Source: Nitrospira sp. | Lineage (GTDB): Bacteria; Nitrospirota; Nitrospiria; Nitrospirales; Nitrospiraceae | NCBI GenBank assembly: GCA_030456405.1 | Contig: JAKDNQ010000044.1 | Location: 1-13,262, forward strand | Reading direction: 5' to 3' | Length of the DNA: 13,262 nt | Translations under genes and position numbers: made by a program | Shown: one piece after another, positions 1-7,023 of the stretch | Numbering within the stretch: position 1 is the stretch's first letter | How the letters are laid out: each line of letters begins with the position of its first letter | The notes under the pieces: generated by a model | What the model was told of the DNA's origin: nothing | Databases searched by the model: none | What the model saw: the letters and a program-made list of their open reading frames with translations, nothing else

Positions 1-282
1 CCGACTTGCGCCATTCGTTCGTCGCTCAACGTCGCCATGAGGGCGCCAATGCGGCGATTCGTGGAAGTCTATGTGCGCTGTCCACTCGCCGTCTGCATAC
101 AGCGCGACCCCAAGGGACTGTACGCCAAAGCCTCTCGTGGCGAAGCGTTCCATGTGACCGGTGTATTCGACCCATACGAGGAACCGCTGCATCCGGATAT
201 GATTGTGGATACCGATCAAGAGTCTCCTGACCAAAACCTGGAGAACATCGTCCGACAATTGCAAGCGATGCACTTCATGTAG
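1..282 (+). CDS. cysC: Adenylylsulfate (APS) kinase, C-terminal end, partial and probably frame-shifted
   Basis: APS kinase phosphorylates adenylylsulfate with ATP to give PAPS in sulfate activation. Only the C-terminal part of the gene is in the window, and the P-loop lies outside it. From about position 52 the reading matches the family well: FVEVYVRCPLAVCIQRDPKG, then GLYAKA, FHVTGVFDPYEEPLHPD and a VDTD segment, ending at TAG 280-282. The family has an SPxR-like segment just before this. Here the reading in frame 2 gives LAPF (about 5-16) and frame 1 continues with RSSLNVAMRAPM (about 18 onward). Adding one base near position 17 would join them as LAPFRSSLNV. This may be an assembly indel or a real mutation. 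It could be a stand-alone CysC or the C-terminus of a CysN/C fusion; the window does not show which. Confidence 0.8.
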   Translation, partial: PTCAIRSSLNVAMRAPMRRFVEVYVRCPLAVCIQRDPKGLYAKASRGEAFHVTGVFDPYEEPLHPDMIVDTDQESPDQNLENIVRQLQAMHFM

Positions 283-369
283 CCAAGATTTCGCAGTTGC
301 ACGGATGCGATGAGGGCGATCAGAACCTCTCGAAAGATGGGAGAATGACGCGGTCTGACAAAGGCATGG

Positions 370-440
370 TCATGCCCGCGGAGGCGGGCATCCAGTCGTT
401 CCGAATTTTCTGGATTCCCGCTTGAAACATGCGGGAATGA
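370..440. repeat. REP/MITE-like palindromic intergenic repeat
   Basis: Three nested or adjacent inverted repeats are packed into 71 bases. ATGCCCGC (372-379) pairs with GCGGGCAT (384-391) over a 4-base loop. ATCCAG (390-395) pairs with CTGGAT (410-415). ATTCCCGC (414-421) pairs with GCGGGAAT (431-438). The ends TCATGCCCGC and GCGGGAATGA are inverted repeats of each other with one mismatch. This layout is typical of REP-like or miniature transposable repeats scattered between genes in many bacteria. It fills part of the 305-base gap between the APS kinase end and the lipoprotein gene. No gene is seen in the rest of that gap. Confidence 0.7.
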
Positions 441-587
441 GGAGAAGGAACGTGATCAACTGCGGAATCCTGGTTTAGTGCAGCCTCCTCCACCGTTTCT
501 TAATGCCGATGAGCTCCGTCCCGTCCTGGCCACCGGACTGAAGGTCGGGCAGGCTTGAAGGCATTTATTTGGACTCGCGCAACTTCT

Positions 588-1229
588 TCATCTCCTCCCA
601 TTGTAAATGTGTCGAGCCATGTCGGGAGTGGTGTCGCCGAAATGCCGGAAGGCGGCATCGACCATCAGCGGAGCGAGTTGTGCAAGGTCGTTTGAGCTGC
701 CGGTATAGATCGTTTCGCCCCGCCAGAGTTCGACAGGTTTCCCGGTGGCACGCGATTTCTGGAGGTCTACCACCACGATGACCATCTGGCTCGTAGAGGT
801 TGTTAACCCAGTCGAACCACTAGGCGGCCCAACTGGTACGCCATAGCCGCCCCCGCCGAAGCCTCCCGTTCCAGAACTTCCAGCGCCCACACCACTGCTT
901 ATTCCCGTCCCAGGGGTTCCCGTCGTAGCAACATTCCCTGCCGTCCCGTCATTCGTGGCGTAATCCAGGAAGACACCGAGTTGAGCCGCCTTCTGAGTGG
1001 TCTGCTTGTAGTGACGGGCGTCCATTTCGCTCGCGACGAGCTTGACATATTCAGGAAAGGCCCGATCTTTCTCGATCTCAGCGGTGGGAAGCACAACATA
1101 CGTTACACGCGGGGGTATCGGTTCGCCGGTCTTGTTCGTCCCCGATACCGTGACCGCGACGGTCTGCGCACACCCCGCCCAGAACAGGAGAAGTCCATAG
1201 AGCACTATCTGACGAGGAGCGATCTTCAT
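588..1229 (-). CDS. DUF4136-like glycine-rich lipoprotein
   Basis: This is a 213-residue predicted outer-membrane or periplasmic lipoprotein of unknown function. The N-terminus is a hydrophobic stretch (about residues 7-18) ending in WAGC, which places the lipidated cysteine at residue 20. A small alpha/beta domain follows (VTYVVLPTAEIEKD, then FPEYVKLVASEMDARHY). Residues 97-140 are a glycine/serine/threonine-rich linker. A second conserved part reads MVIVVVDLQKS, then ELWRGETIYTGSS, then LAPLMVDAAFRHFG. The general fold resembles DUF4136 proteins, but that assignment is tentative. Its ATG (1229-1227) overlaps the stop of the upstream fur-family gene by four bases (ATGA), so the two are very likely co-translated. 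The C-terminus GRR may be an artefact: one extra base in the CCC at 597-599 would replace it with GEEMKKLRESK and move the stop to 565-567. Confidence 0.75.
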   Translation of the reverse strand: MKIAPRQIVLYGLLLFWAGCAQTVAVTVSGTNKTGEPIPPRVTYVVLPTAEIEKDRAFPEYVKLVASEMDARHYKQTTQKAAQLGVFLDYATNDGTAGNVATTGTPGTGISSGVGAGSSGTGGFGGGGYGVPVGPPSGSTGLTTSTSQMVIVVVDLQKSRATGKPVELWRGETIYTGSSNDLAQLAPLMVDAAFRHFGDTTPDMARHIYNGRR

Positions 1230-1669
1230 GACCCACCTCTCTTCACTTGAAGTGAATTGCCCGATCGGCGCTCATGTGGTGTCTGGCAGGAGGCGCAGAT
1301 TCCATACAGCTCGAGTTTCTCTTGTGAGAGGCTGAACCCATTCGCTTCGGCGACCTTTCGCCGTAACCTTGCGATTTCCGGCTCGTCGAATTCCACGATG
1401 TGATCGCAACGCGTACAGAGAAAATGATCGTGTTGCCCTTTTGACGCGCTGTGATCGTATTGGGTTCGATCACCGAAGTGACGGGCTTCGGCAAGACCCA
1501 TAATGCACAAGATCTTCATATTCCGATACACCGTTCCCAAGGAGATCCGGTGCCCCTGTTCGGCAAGCAACCGGTACAGCGTCTGAGCGCTGACATGATC
1601 CCGTCCTTCGAACGCGGCGATGACGAGGTCGCGTTGCCGGCTGTGTTTTAAGCGCGGGGCATTAGGCAT
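1226..1669 (-). CDS. Fur-family metal-responsive transcriptional regulator
   Basis: The product is a 147-residue DNA-binding repressor of the Fur/PerR/Zur family, which senses a metal or peroxide in the cytoplasm. The N-terminal winged helix contains KHSRQRDLVIAAF and the recognition-helix segment ISLGTVYRNMKIL (about residues 42-54). The dimerisation and metal domain has QHDHF (H80, H82) and two CxxC pairs (C85/C88 and C125/C128) that would bind structural zinc. The family usually has a His near the second cysteine pair (YGHC in Fur); here it is YGICASC, so the sensing site is not a textbook Fur site. I chose ATG at 1669, which follows GAAAGAGAG. A GTG at 1708 would add 13 residues but has no ribosome site. 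The gene overlaps the lipoprotein gene downstream and is divergent from the DUF3649/PepSY/DUF3325 operon. It may be Fur or PerR type; the metal is not decided. Confidence 0.92.
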   Translation of the reverse strand: MPNAPRLKHSRQRDLVIAAFEGRDHVSAQTLYRLLAEQGHRISLGTVYRNMKILCIMGLAEARHFGDRTQYDHSASKGQHDHFLCTRCDHIVEFDEPEIARLRRKVAEANGFSLSQEKLELYGICASCQTPHERRSGNSLQVKRGGS

Positions 1670-1723
1670 CTCTCTTTCATATGACGTATCGGCCGGCGAT
1701 TTCCGCACGTTCTATAGCGATTA

Positions 1724-1744
1724 CAGAACCAGGGTGTGGTTCTG
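1724..1744. promoter_or_regulatory. Perfect 8-bp inverted repeat in the fur/DUF3649 divergent region (candidate operator)
   Basis: CAGAACCA (1724-1731) and TGGTTCTG (1737-1744) are exact inverted repeats around a 5-base centre GGGTG. The element lies 54 bases upstream of the chosen fur start and near a possible -10 TAATAC (about 1761-1766) facing the DUF3649 gene. It could be an operator for a dimeric regulator. It does not resemble the classical AT-rich Fur box, so regulation by the adjacent Fur-family protein is inference only. Confidence 0.4.
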
Positions 1745-1800
1745 CTCGCCTCATTCGTCTTAATACAGTAGAAAGGAGATGTCAGATAGTAACGAGGCGG

Positions 1801-1820
1801 AGAGGGATCTGCCCTCTTTT
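1801..1820 (+). terminator. Attenuator-like hairpin with T-run in the DUF3649 leader
   Basis: AGAGGG (1801-1806) pairs with CCCTCT (1812-1817) over the loop ATCTG, and the 3' arm runs into TTTT (to 1820). This looks like a short intrinsic terminator or attenuator in the roughly 180-base leader before the DUF3649 gene. A second hairpin (1908-1915 with 1920-1927, 8 pairs including one G-T) follows about 20 bases before the start codon. The stem is only 6 pairs, so the call is weak. No known riboswitch consensus could be matched by eye. Confidence 0.3.
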
Positions 1821-1944
1821 AACAAGATCTGCCTGTGCCGAAAGACGGTGAGCCATAGGCCAAGACCGAAGTCTCAGCCCAGCAAGAAGCCCCCGTGCCA
1901 CGATAGACAAGGGGGGAATCCCTCTTGCTTGCGCATACCTCACG

Positions 1945-2247
1945 ATGGGGAACATCACTGTCCTGAAGAAGCGTTCCTGGCAGAACGTGGTCTCCCGCGT
2001 GGGCGCGGCTGTGTTGGGTGGATACGCTCTGACCTATGCCTTTACGGCCTGTCTGACGCTCCTTCTGCCGCTGGCCAAGACCGAGGCGGTGCTGACGGCG
2101 GCCATGTTCTCTTTTATCTTGTACACCGGCGCGGTCCTCTGGGCGTTTGCGGCCTCTACGCCTGCCAGGGCCTGGGCCGGTCTTTTGGTTCCTGCGGCCT
2201 GCTGTGGAGCGATTGCCTTGCCCCTGGCACTGACCATCCACGGTTGA
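1945..2247 (+). CDS. DUF3649 family small inner-membrane protein (iron-uptake associated)
   Basis: This is a 100-residue membrane protein with a short basic N-terminus (KKRSW) and three predicted membrane segments (about residues 18-41, 47-70 and 74-96). Sequence character and gene order match DUF3649 proteins, which in other bacteria are found with PepSY-TM and DUF3325 proteins next to TonB-dependent siderophore receptors. The biochemical role is not established; a helper subunit of an inner-membrane iron-release complex is the best guess. No convincing Shine-Dalgarno precedes ATG 1945, and no better in-frame start is visible. It is the first gene of a three-gene plus-strand operon and lies 39 bases before the PepSY gene. 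Confidence 0.8.
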   Translation: MGNITVLKKRSWQNVVSRVGAAVLGGYALTYAFTACLTLLLPLAKTEAVLTAAMFSFILYTGAVLWAFAASTPARAWAGLLVPAACCGAIALPLALTIHG

Positions 2248-2286
2248 GTAACACTATCTCCAGAAAACGTACGACCGGCCGAATCC

Positions 2287-3834
2287 ATGAAAGACAGTTT
2301 CACACAGTCAATGGATTGGCTCCATACGTGGGGTGGGCTGATCTTCGGCTGGTTGCTGTTCGCGATCTTCCTCACCGGAACACTTACCGTCTTCGATAAG
2401 GAGATCACCTATTGGATGCAGCCGGAGCTGCATTACATTCGATCGACCGATTCGAATATCGATGCGGCTGTGGATCAGCTAGCGCGGCTCGGCCCCGATG
2501 CAAAGGAATGGTGGATCGAATTTCCTCATGCCAGGTCTCCGAAGGTCACGATTTCTTGGCAGGGACCGGATGAAGATGAGTTCGAACAACGGTACCTCGA
2601 TCCCGGGAGCGGCGAGATCGTTCAGGTACGCGAGAGTATGGGCGGAGACTTTTTCTACCAGTTCCACTATCAGTTGCATTTGGACCGGCCCGGTGTGTGG
2701 ATCGTCGGCGCCGCCGCCATGGTGATGTTAGTGGCGCTCGTCTCTGGGATCGTGATCCATCGGCGGTTCTTCAAAGACTTTTTCACCTTCCGTCCACGTG
2801 CTTCTTCCCATCGAGCCTGGCTGGACATTCATAATGTCACCAGCGTGCTCGTGCTGCCGTTTCATTTCATGATCACCTTTACCGGCCTGGTCATTTTCTG
2901 GACCATTTACATGCCCGCCGGGCTCCAGCTCTTCTATCACGGTGAATCTGAACGAGTGCAGAAGGAGATGGAACAACGCATCGAGCGCGCTCGATCGAAT
3001 AGTCCGTCCGCGTTGATATCGCTGCGAGAGCTGGAACAGCGGGCGCGTGCACAGTGGAATGGCGGCGTCACTGAATGGATCGAAGTCCAGCACCCAGGTG
3101 ATCGGAATGTGACGGTTCTAATCAGCCGTCGTGCGGATGATCGCTTGGCGTTGGTCTCCGATCGCGTGACCTTCGACGGCACGACCGGCGAAATTCTACA
3201 AATCTGGCAAGGTGAAAAGCCGGCGTTTCTCACCTATTCGGTCCTCATCGGACTTCATTATATCTTGTTCGATCAGACGGTGATTCGATGGCTGTACTTC
3301 GGCATGGGTTTGGCGGCGAGCGCCATGATCGCCACGGGTTTGGTGCTCTGGACCGTCAAGCGGCGTGAGCGAGCGTCGCAGCGGGAATTGTCCGCCGGCT
3401 ATCGTCTAGTCGAAGCGCTCAATGTCTCAGCGGTGGCTGGACTCCTGGTGGCCGTCGCCTCGTTCTTTTGGGTGAATCGGTTGTTGCCGATGGAGATACC
3501 TGATCGCGCGCTCTGGGAGATGCGCAGTTTTTTTCTGGCGTGGGGTCTGTGTGCGATTCATGGTGTGTTGAGACGAGACCACCGTTCAGCCTGGAAGGAA
3601 CAGCTGATGCTGTCGGCCATACTCTTCGGCTTCTTGCCGTTGTTGAACCTCGTGACGTCACAGAGTCATGTGTTGGTCACACTCCCACATGGAAATTGGC
3701 GACTTGCCGGGGTGGATCTCACCGGCTTCGCTGTCGGAGCGGTGCTGGGGCTGACGGCCTGGCGCATCGGCCGGCCGAGCGTGGTCGCGGCGCAGGTGGC
3801 TATCAAATCGGCGGTTGAGGCGGAGCAACAGTGA
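2287..3834 (+). CDS. PepSY-associated TM protein (FpvG/PiuB-like iron reductase family)
   Basis: The product is a 515-residue inner-membrane protein of the PepSY-TM family. Pseudomonas FpvG, a relative, takes part in reductive iron release from ferri-pyoverdine. The N-terminus has the family signature HTWGG at residues 13-17, just before the first membrane segment (about 17-36). A periplasmic PepSY-like domain follows (about 45-135, including DPGSGEIVQV). Membrane segments come at about 138-158 and 184-208, with His158, His182 and His193 around them. A second extracytoplasmic domain spans about 255-312 (DGTTGEILQIWQG). The remaining membrane segments are at about 335-357, 378-398, 412-427, 438-458 and 472-494. 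Conserved histidines at membrane edges are consistent with haem or metal coordination, but this is inferred. Length and topology are normal for the long family form. It is followed after one base by DUF3325, which implies translational coupling. Confidence 0.9.
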   Translation: MKDSFTQSMDWLHTWGGLIFGWLLFAIFLTGTLTVFDKEITYWMQPELHYIRSTDSNIDAAVDQLARLGPDAKEWWIEFPHARSPKVTISWQGPDEDEFEQRYLDPGSGEIVQVRESMGGDFFYQFHYQLHLDRPGVWIVGAAAMVMLVALVSGIVIHRRFFKDFFTFRPRASSHRAWLDIHNVTSVLVLPFHFMITFTGLVIFWTIYMPAGLQLFYHGESERVQKEMEQRIERARSNSPSALISLRELEQRARAQWNGGVTEWIEVQHPGDRNVTVLISRRADDRLALVSDRVTFDGTTGEILQIWQGEKPAFLTYSVLIGLHYILFDQTVIRWLYFGMGLAASAMIATGLVLWTVKRRERASQRELSAGYRLVEALNVSAVAGLLVAVASFFWVNRLLPMEIPDRALWEMRSFFLAWGLCAIHGVLRRDHRSAWKEQLMLSAILFGFLPLLNLVTSQSHVLVTLPHGNWRLAGVDLTGFAVGAVLGLTAWRIGRPSVVAAQVAIKSAVEAEQQ

Positions 3835-3835
3835 T

Positions 3836-4159
3836 ATGCGATGGGTTGCGTTCGCGTTGAGCTACTGCGGATTGCTTGCCTTTTGTCTGGCCATGCCCAA
3901 ACATTACCTGCAGGTGATGCAGCATGCGCCGACCAATTCCGTCCGCCTTCTGTTGAGAATAGGAGGATGGTTGATGCTGATGGTTTCCTTTGCCGCTTCC
4001 GTGGCTGTCTCCGGCTGGTCGTTCGGCCCAGTGGAATGGGTCGGCTGGCTGGCCGTCGCCGGATTGTCCCTCGTGTTTTCCTTGCCCCATATGCCTCGTA
4101 CCGCGACGATGCTGGGTGTCCTCTGGCTCTTGATCAGTCTAACGGCCATCCTCTTGTGA
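3836..4159 (+). CDS. DUF3325 family small inner-membrane protein
   Basis: This is a 107-residue hydrophobic protein with four predicted membrane segments (about residues 3-21, 38-60, 64-84 and 90-107). It has the family-like motif LAFCLAMPKHYLQV early on. I chose ATG 3836 because it lies one base after the PepSY stop (TGA 3832-3834, then T, then ATG) and begins directly with the first membrane helix. A TTG at 3815 would overlap the upstream gene and add seven polar residues. DUF3325 proteins are repeatedly found as the last member of DUF3649-PepSY-DUF3325 sets near iron-siderophore receptors; their molecular function is unknown. It is probably part of the same membrane complex as its two upstream partners. 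Confidence 0.8.
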   Translation: MRWVAFALSYCGLLAFCLAMPKHYLQVMQHAPTNSVRLLLRIGGWLMLMVSFAASVAVSGWSFGPVEWVGWLAVAGLSLVFSLPHMPRTATMLGVLWLLISLTAILL

Positions 4160-4555
4160 TCAAGGGGGCTGCGATCATGTGTGTGTAGGTCAGGGGAGGC
4201 TCCCACAGGAGCGTTTCCCTATCATGGCTATCCCATCAGTATCAGTGCCCCCATTGGCCTTTCTCGCCGACTCACCGCTTCGACGAGGTGAGGTTTTTCT
4301 GATCTCGTTCGTCTTATACAGACAACCCCGCCAATCAGATGTTTGGCCGGCTTTGCCCTCCTCAGATTGGTTTACGGATGACTCAGTCAATTTCTGCTCG
4401 TGGTATGGAGGCGACAATCCTTCTCATGGCTTTGACTGCATGGATTGACTCGCTTCTGGTCTGAGCGAACGGTGACGATCAATACAACGGTGCCGTTCTG
4501 GAGGTGCGCGATCCCGCCGAGAAGGCGCAGCGCGGGAGAGACAGACGCCGACGGG
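4160..4555. other. 396-base gap between DUF3325 and the DUF5916 gene
   Basis: No convincing gene is seen here. Besides the terminator-like hairpin at 4271-4298, a small hairpin GCTCC/GGAGC lies near 4198-4213. From about 4445 the frame of the downstream outer-membrane protein is open, but the encoded residues are arginine-rich and low in complexity, unlike a signal peptide. In a different frame, around 4480-4530, the reading AVLEVRDPAEKAQRG looks protein-like. It might be the trace of an older gene, but no family could be named. Confidence 0.35.
4271..4298 (+). terminator. Probable intrinsic terminator after the DUF3325 operon
   Basis: CTCACC (4271-4276) pairs exactly with GGTGAG (4287-4292) over a 10-base loop. 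G and five T follow (4293-4298). Its position 112 bases downstream of the DUF3325 stop fits the end of the iron-type operon. The stem is short and the loop large, so efficiency may be modest. Confidence 0.45.
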
Positions 4556-6838
4556 ATGGGGTCAGACGGCGGACGATTTCGAAGCCGGCGTCGCCGGCAA
4601 TCTCCTGCAGGAAGCAGGATAAGGTCGAGGGTGGTGACGGTGCTGGCCGGTGTCCTGCTCACAGGTGGCTGGTTCGGCGCAATGCCGACGGAGGGGGCTG
4701 ACCTGCTCCCTGTGGCTCCACTGCCTGTCGATGCTTCTACCGTGAAGGAGGCCTTGAATCGTGTGCGGATGGTCAAGACCAAGGCGCCTCCAGACATCGA
4801 TGGCCGCCTGTCTGAAAGCGCATGGGAACAGGCGGCAGTGGTGACGGAATTCACCCAGGCCTACCCCAATGAGGGAACCGCGCCGAGTGCCCGCACGGAG
4901 GTGCGCCTGCTCTTCGACGCCGACTATTTGTACATCGGGATCCGGGCCTTCGACTCTGAGCCGGACCAGATCGTCGCCAAGGAACGCCAGCGCGATATTG
5001 AGATGGATGGGGATGACTATGTGGCTGTGGCGCTCGATCCGTTCCATGACCTGCGCCGCGGGTATTATTTTCAGGTCAATCCGCTGGGCAATCGGCGAGA
5101 TGGACTCATTTCTCCTTACGCCGACACGGAGGAGGAGGACGGGTTGCGGACCCTGTTTGAGTGGGACGGCATTTGGTATGCCGAGGCCGTGATCGATGAT
5201 CAGGGCTGGACCGCGGAACTGGCGATCCCCATGAAGACCATCAGCTTTGATCCAGACCAGACCACATGGGGCTTTAACGTGGAGCGAGCCATTGCTCGAA
5301 AGAACGAATACATACGGTGGACCGCTGCCACACGCACGAAGCAAGTGGTGACGATGGGCGATGCGGGACAACTGGACGGGCTCACCGGTCTCCGACAGGG
5401 CCTGGGGGTAGATTTCGTGCCCTACGCCAGACTCACGGCGCGACAGGAGACACCAGGCGGCAACGCGCAGTTCCCCTTCGAGCTTGGCGGGGATCTCTAT
5501 TATAAGGTGACCCCGTCTGTGACAGCGGCCCTGACTGTCAATACCGATTTTGCCCAAACGGAAGTGGACGATCGGAGGGTCAATCTGACGCGATTCCCGC
5601 TATTTTTTCCGGAGAAGCGACGGTTTTTTCTGCAAGACAGCAACTATTTTCAGTTTGCCGGAGGTGGGCGGATGCCATTGCCGTTCTTTTCACGCCGCAT
5701 CGGACTGGACGCCGATCGGATGCCGATCGATTTGCTGGGGGGGCTGAAGGTGACCGGTCAAATCGGACGGACGAATATCGGCTTGCTGTCGATCCAGTCC
5801 GACAAGACGGATGACCTCAATTCCAAGAATCTCGCCGTGGGGCGAGCGAGCGTGGGATTTCTCGACGAATCGTCCGTGGGCGTCATCTTTACCAACGGGA
5901 ATCCATTGCTGAATGCCGAGAACCGTCTGGGGGGGGCCGATCTGAACCTGAAGAGCTCAAATTTCCTGGGAAGCTCGCAAGTGGCCGAGATGAACGCTTA
6001 TGTCATGCGGTCGGATGGGGAACAGTCCGGCAATGCATTTGGCGGACGGCTGCTCTATCCGAATTTTACCTGGGATGCGGGGCTCACATTCGACCAACTG
6101 GGGACCAACTTCAACCCGGCCTTGGGGTTTATCGAGCAGGCGGGCACGCGCAACTATTCGGGATGGCTGGGGCGGTCCTGGCGACCGACGGGGCTTGATT
6201 CGGTGCGATTGGGATTTTACGGAGAGGACAAGACGATGCTCGATGGTCGGCCGATCACCGGCTCTCTAGCGCTGCCGGAAGTGGGGGTGACGTCGACCTT
6301 GCAAGACAGCCTCTATCTCGCCCCTGTGGTGAGACGCGAGCAGTACTTCGAGCCGTTTGAAATCGCGCCCGGTGTCATCATTCCTCCCGGAGAATATTCC
6401 TGGCTCGCCTATAACCTGTTTCTGGAAAGCGCGAAGACACGCGCCGTGAGAGGATCGATTGGCTTCGAATGTTGCGCCTATCTCAATGGGGGCCAGCGCA
6501 TGGACTTGCTCACGAAGCTGGTCTGGCGGCCCAGTCCCTGGTTCAATCTGGCGGCGATCTATACTCAGAACAGGCTGGCATTACCGGATGGGAAGTTTAC
6601 GGTGCATATCGGGCAACTCAATCTCAACATGACCTTTACGCGAAACCTGAGTTGGAACCTGATAGGGCAATACGACAACGTGTCGAACGAATTCGGCCTG
6701 AACAGTCGGATGCGGTGGGCCGTGCAGCCAGGTAGCGACGTGTTTCTGGTGTTCAATCACAACGCCGATACCGAGAATGGCTGGCACTCCAAAGTGTCCG
6801 AACTGATTGCAAAACTTGTCTGGACGATTCGGTTTTAG
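4556..6838 (+). CDS. DUF5916-type outer-membrane protein with CBM9-like N-terminal domain
   Basis: The protein has about 760 residues. A hydrophobic stretch VVTVLAGVLLTGGWFG followed by PTEGAD gives a Sec-type signal with cleavage near EGA/D. A beta-sandwich domain of the carbohydrate-binding family 9 type follows at about residues 75-255 (APPDIDGRLSESAWEQA, LFDADYLYIGIRAFD, YYFQVNPLGNRRDG, WTAELAIP). Further segments typical of the DUF5916 family follow, with FFPEKRRFFLQDSNYFQF at the start of the barrel. The C-terminal half is an outer-membrane beta-barrel ending in aromatic IRF. Substrate and role are unknown; a glycan-linked or receptor role is only family-level inference. The start is uncertain: ATG 4556 gives a long arginine-rich leader, GTG 4631 or 4634 gives a more ordinary signal peptide after AAGG, and the frame stays open back to TTG 4445. 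It appears monocistronic. Confidence 0.85.
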   Translation: MGSDGGRFRSRRRRQSPAGSRIRSRVVTVLAGVLLTGGWFGAMPTEGADLLPVAPLPVDASTVKEALNRVRMVKTKAPPDIDGRLSESAWEQAAVVTEFTQAYPNEGTAPSARTEVRLLFDADYLYIGIRAFDSEPDQIVAKERQRDIEMDGDDYVAVALDPFHDLRRGYYFQVNPLGNRRDGLISPYADTEEEDGLRTLFEWDGIWYAEAVIDDQGWTAELAIPMKTISFDPDQTTWGFNVERAIARKNEYIRWTAATRTKQVVTMGDAGQLDGLTGLRQGLGVDFVPYARLTARQETPGGNAQFPFELGGDLYYKVTPSVTAALTVNTDFAQTEVDDRRVNLTRFPLFFPEKRRFFLQDSNYFQFAGGGRMPLPFFSRRIGLDADRMPIDLLGGLKVTGQIGRTNIGLLSIQSDKTDDLNSKNLAVGRASVGFLDESSVGVIFTNGNPLLNAENRLGGADLNLKSSNFLGSSQVAEMNAYVMRSDGEQSGNAFGGRLLYPNFTWDAGLTFDQLGTNFNPALGFIEQAGTRNYSGWLGRSWRPTGLDSVRLGFYGEDKTMLDGRPITGSLALPEVGVTSTLQDSLYLAPVVRREQYFEPFEIAPGVIIPPGEYSWLAYNLFLESAKTRAVRGSIGFECCAYLNGGQRMDLLTKLVWRPSPWFNLAAIYTQNRLALPDGKFTVHIGQLNLNMTFTRNLSWNLIGQYDNVSNEFGLNSRMRWAVQPGSDVFLVFNHNADTENGWHSKVSELIAKLVWTIRF

Positions 6839-6865
6839 ATGTCCGAGGCAGCCAGTCGCTCACCG

Positions 6866-6967
6866 AACGACGGGATCGTCCGCGCCAATCGTTACGGATA
6901 CGGTTTACATCGAGTGATCGAAGCGGCGACGAGGCGGCTCCGTCCTATTTTGATGACGACTACCGCA
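6866..6967 (+). pseudogene. Remnant of an RND efflux pump gene
   Basis: Directly after the DUF5916 stop, one frame reads NDGIVRAN, then GLHRVIEAATRRLRPILM, then TTTA. This matches the conserved RND transporter segment in which a membrane helix with NGI[VL] is followed, about 20 residues later, by EA...RLRPILMT. Before and after this stretch the frame shows no RND-like sequence, and the expected helix after LRPILMTTTA is absent. About 34 codons survive of a gene that would normally have about 1,000. The intact downstream DAHP synthase on the other strand shows the decay is confined to this gap. Confidence 0.55.
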
Positions 6968-7023
6968 GGATCCCTGGTACGGCAGGATGATGGGCAGAAC
7001 AACGCACCTCTCAGAGAGAGACG

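Noticed and set aside
1709..1780. Search for a classical Fur box between fur and DUF3649.
   Set aside because: No stretch close to the GATAATGATAATCATTATC consensus is visible.
1835..1925. On the minus strand this stretch reads GGGGGCTTCTTGCTGGGC and then CTGAGAC, recalling the start of a TPP riboswitch.
   Set aside because: The second conserved half (GAACCTGAT...GGTTAATACC) is absent, and the strand points away from the DUF3649 gene.
1779..2399. A 206-codon frame starting after AAAGGAG.
   Set aside because: It overlaps the DUF3649 and PepSY genes in another frame and has no protein-like character. At most its first codons could be a leader peptide.
4198..4220. Hairpin GCTCC-CACA-GGAGC as a terminator of the DUF3325 operon.
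   Set aside because: The stem is only five pairs and no T-run follows. The hairpin at 4271-4298 is the better candidate.
4562..5557. A 331-codon open frame on the minus strand.
   Set aside because: It lies antisense to the well-supported DUF5916 gene, has no recognisable domain, and is a codon-bias shadow.
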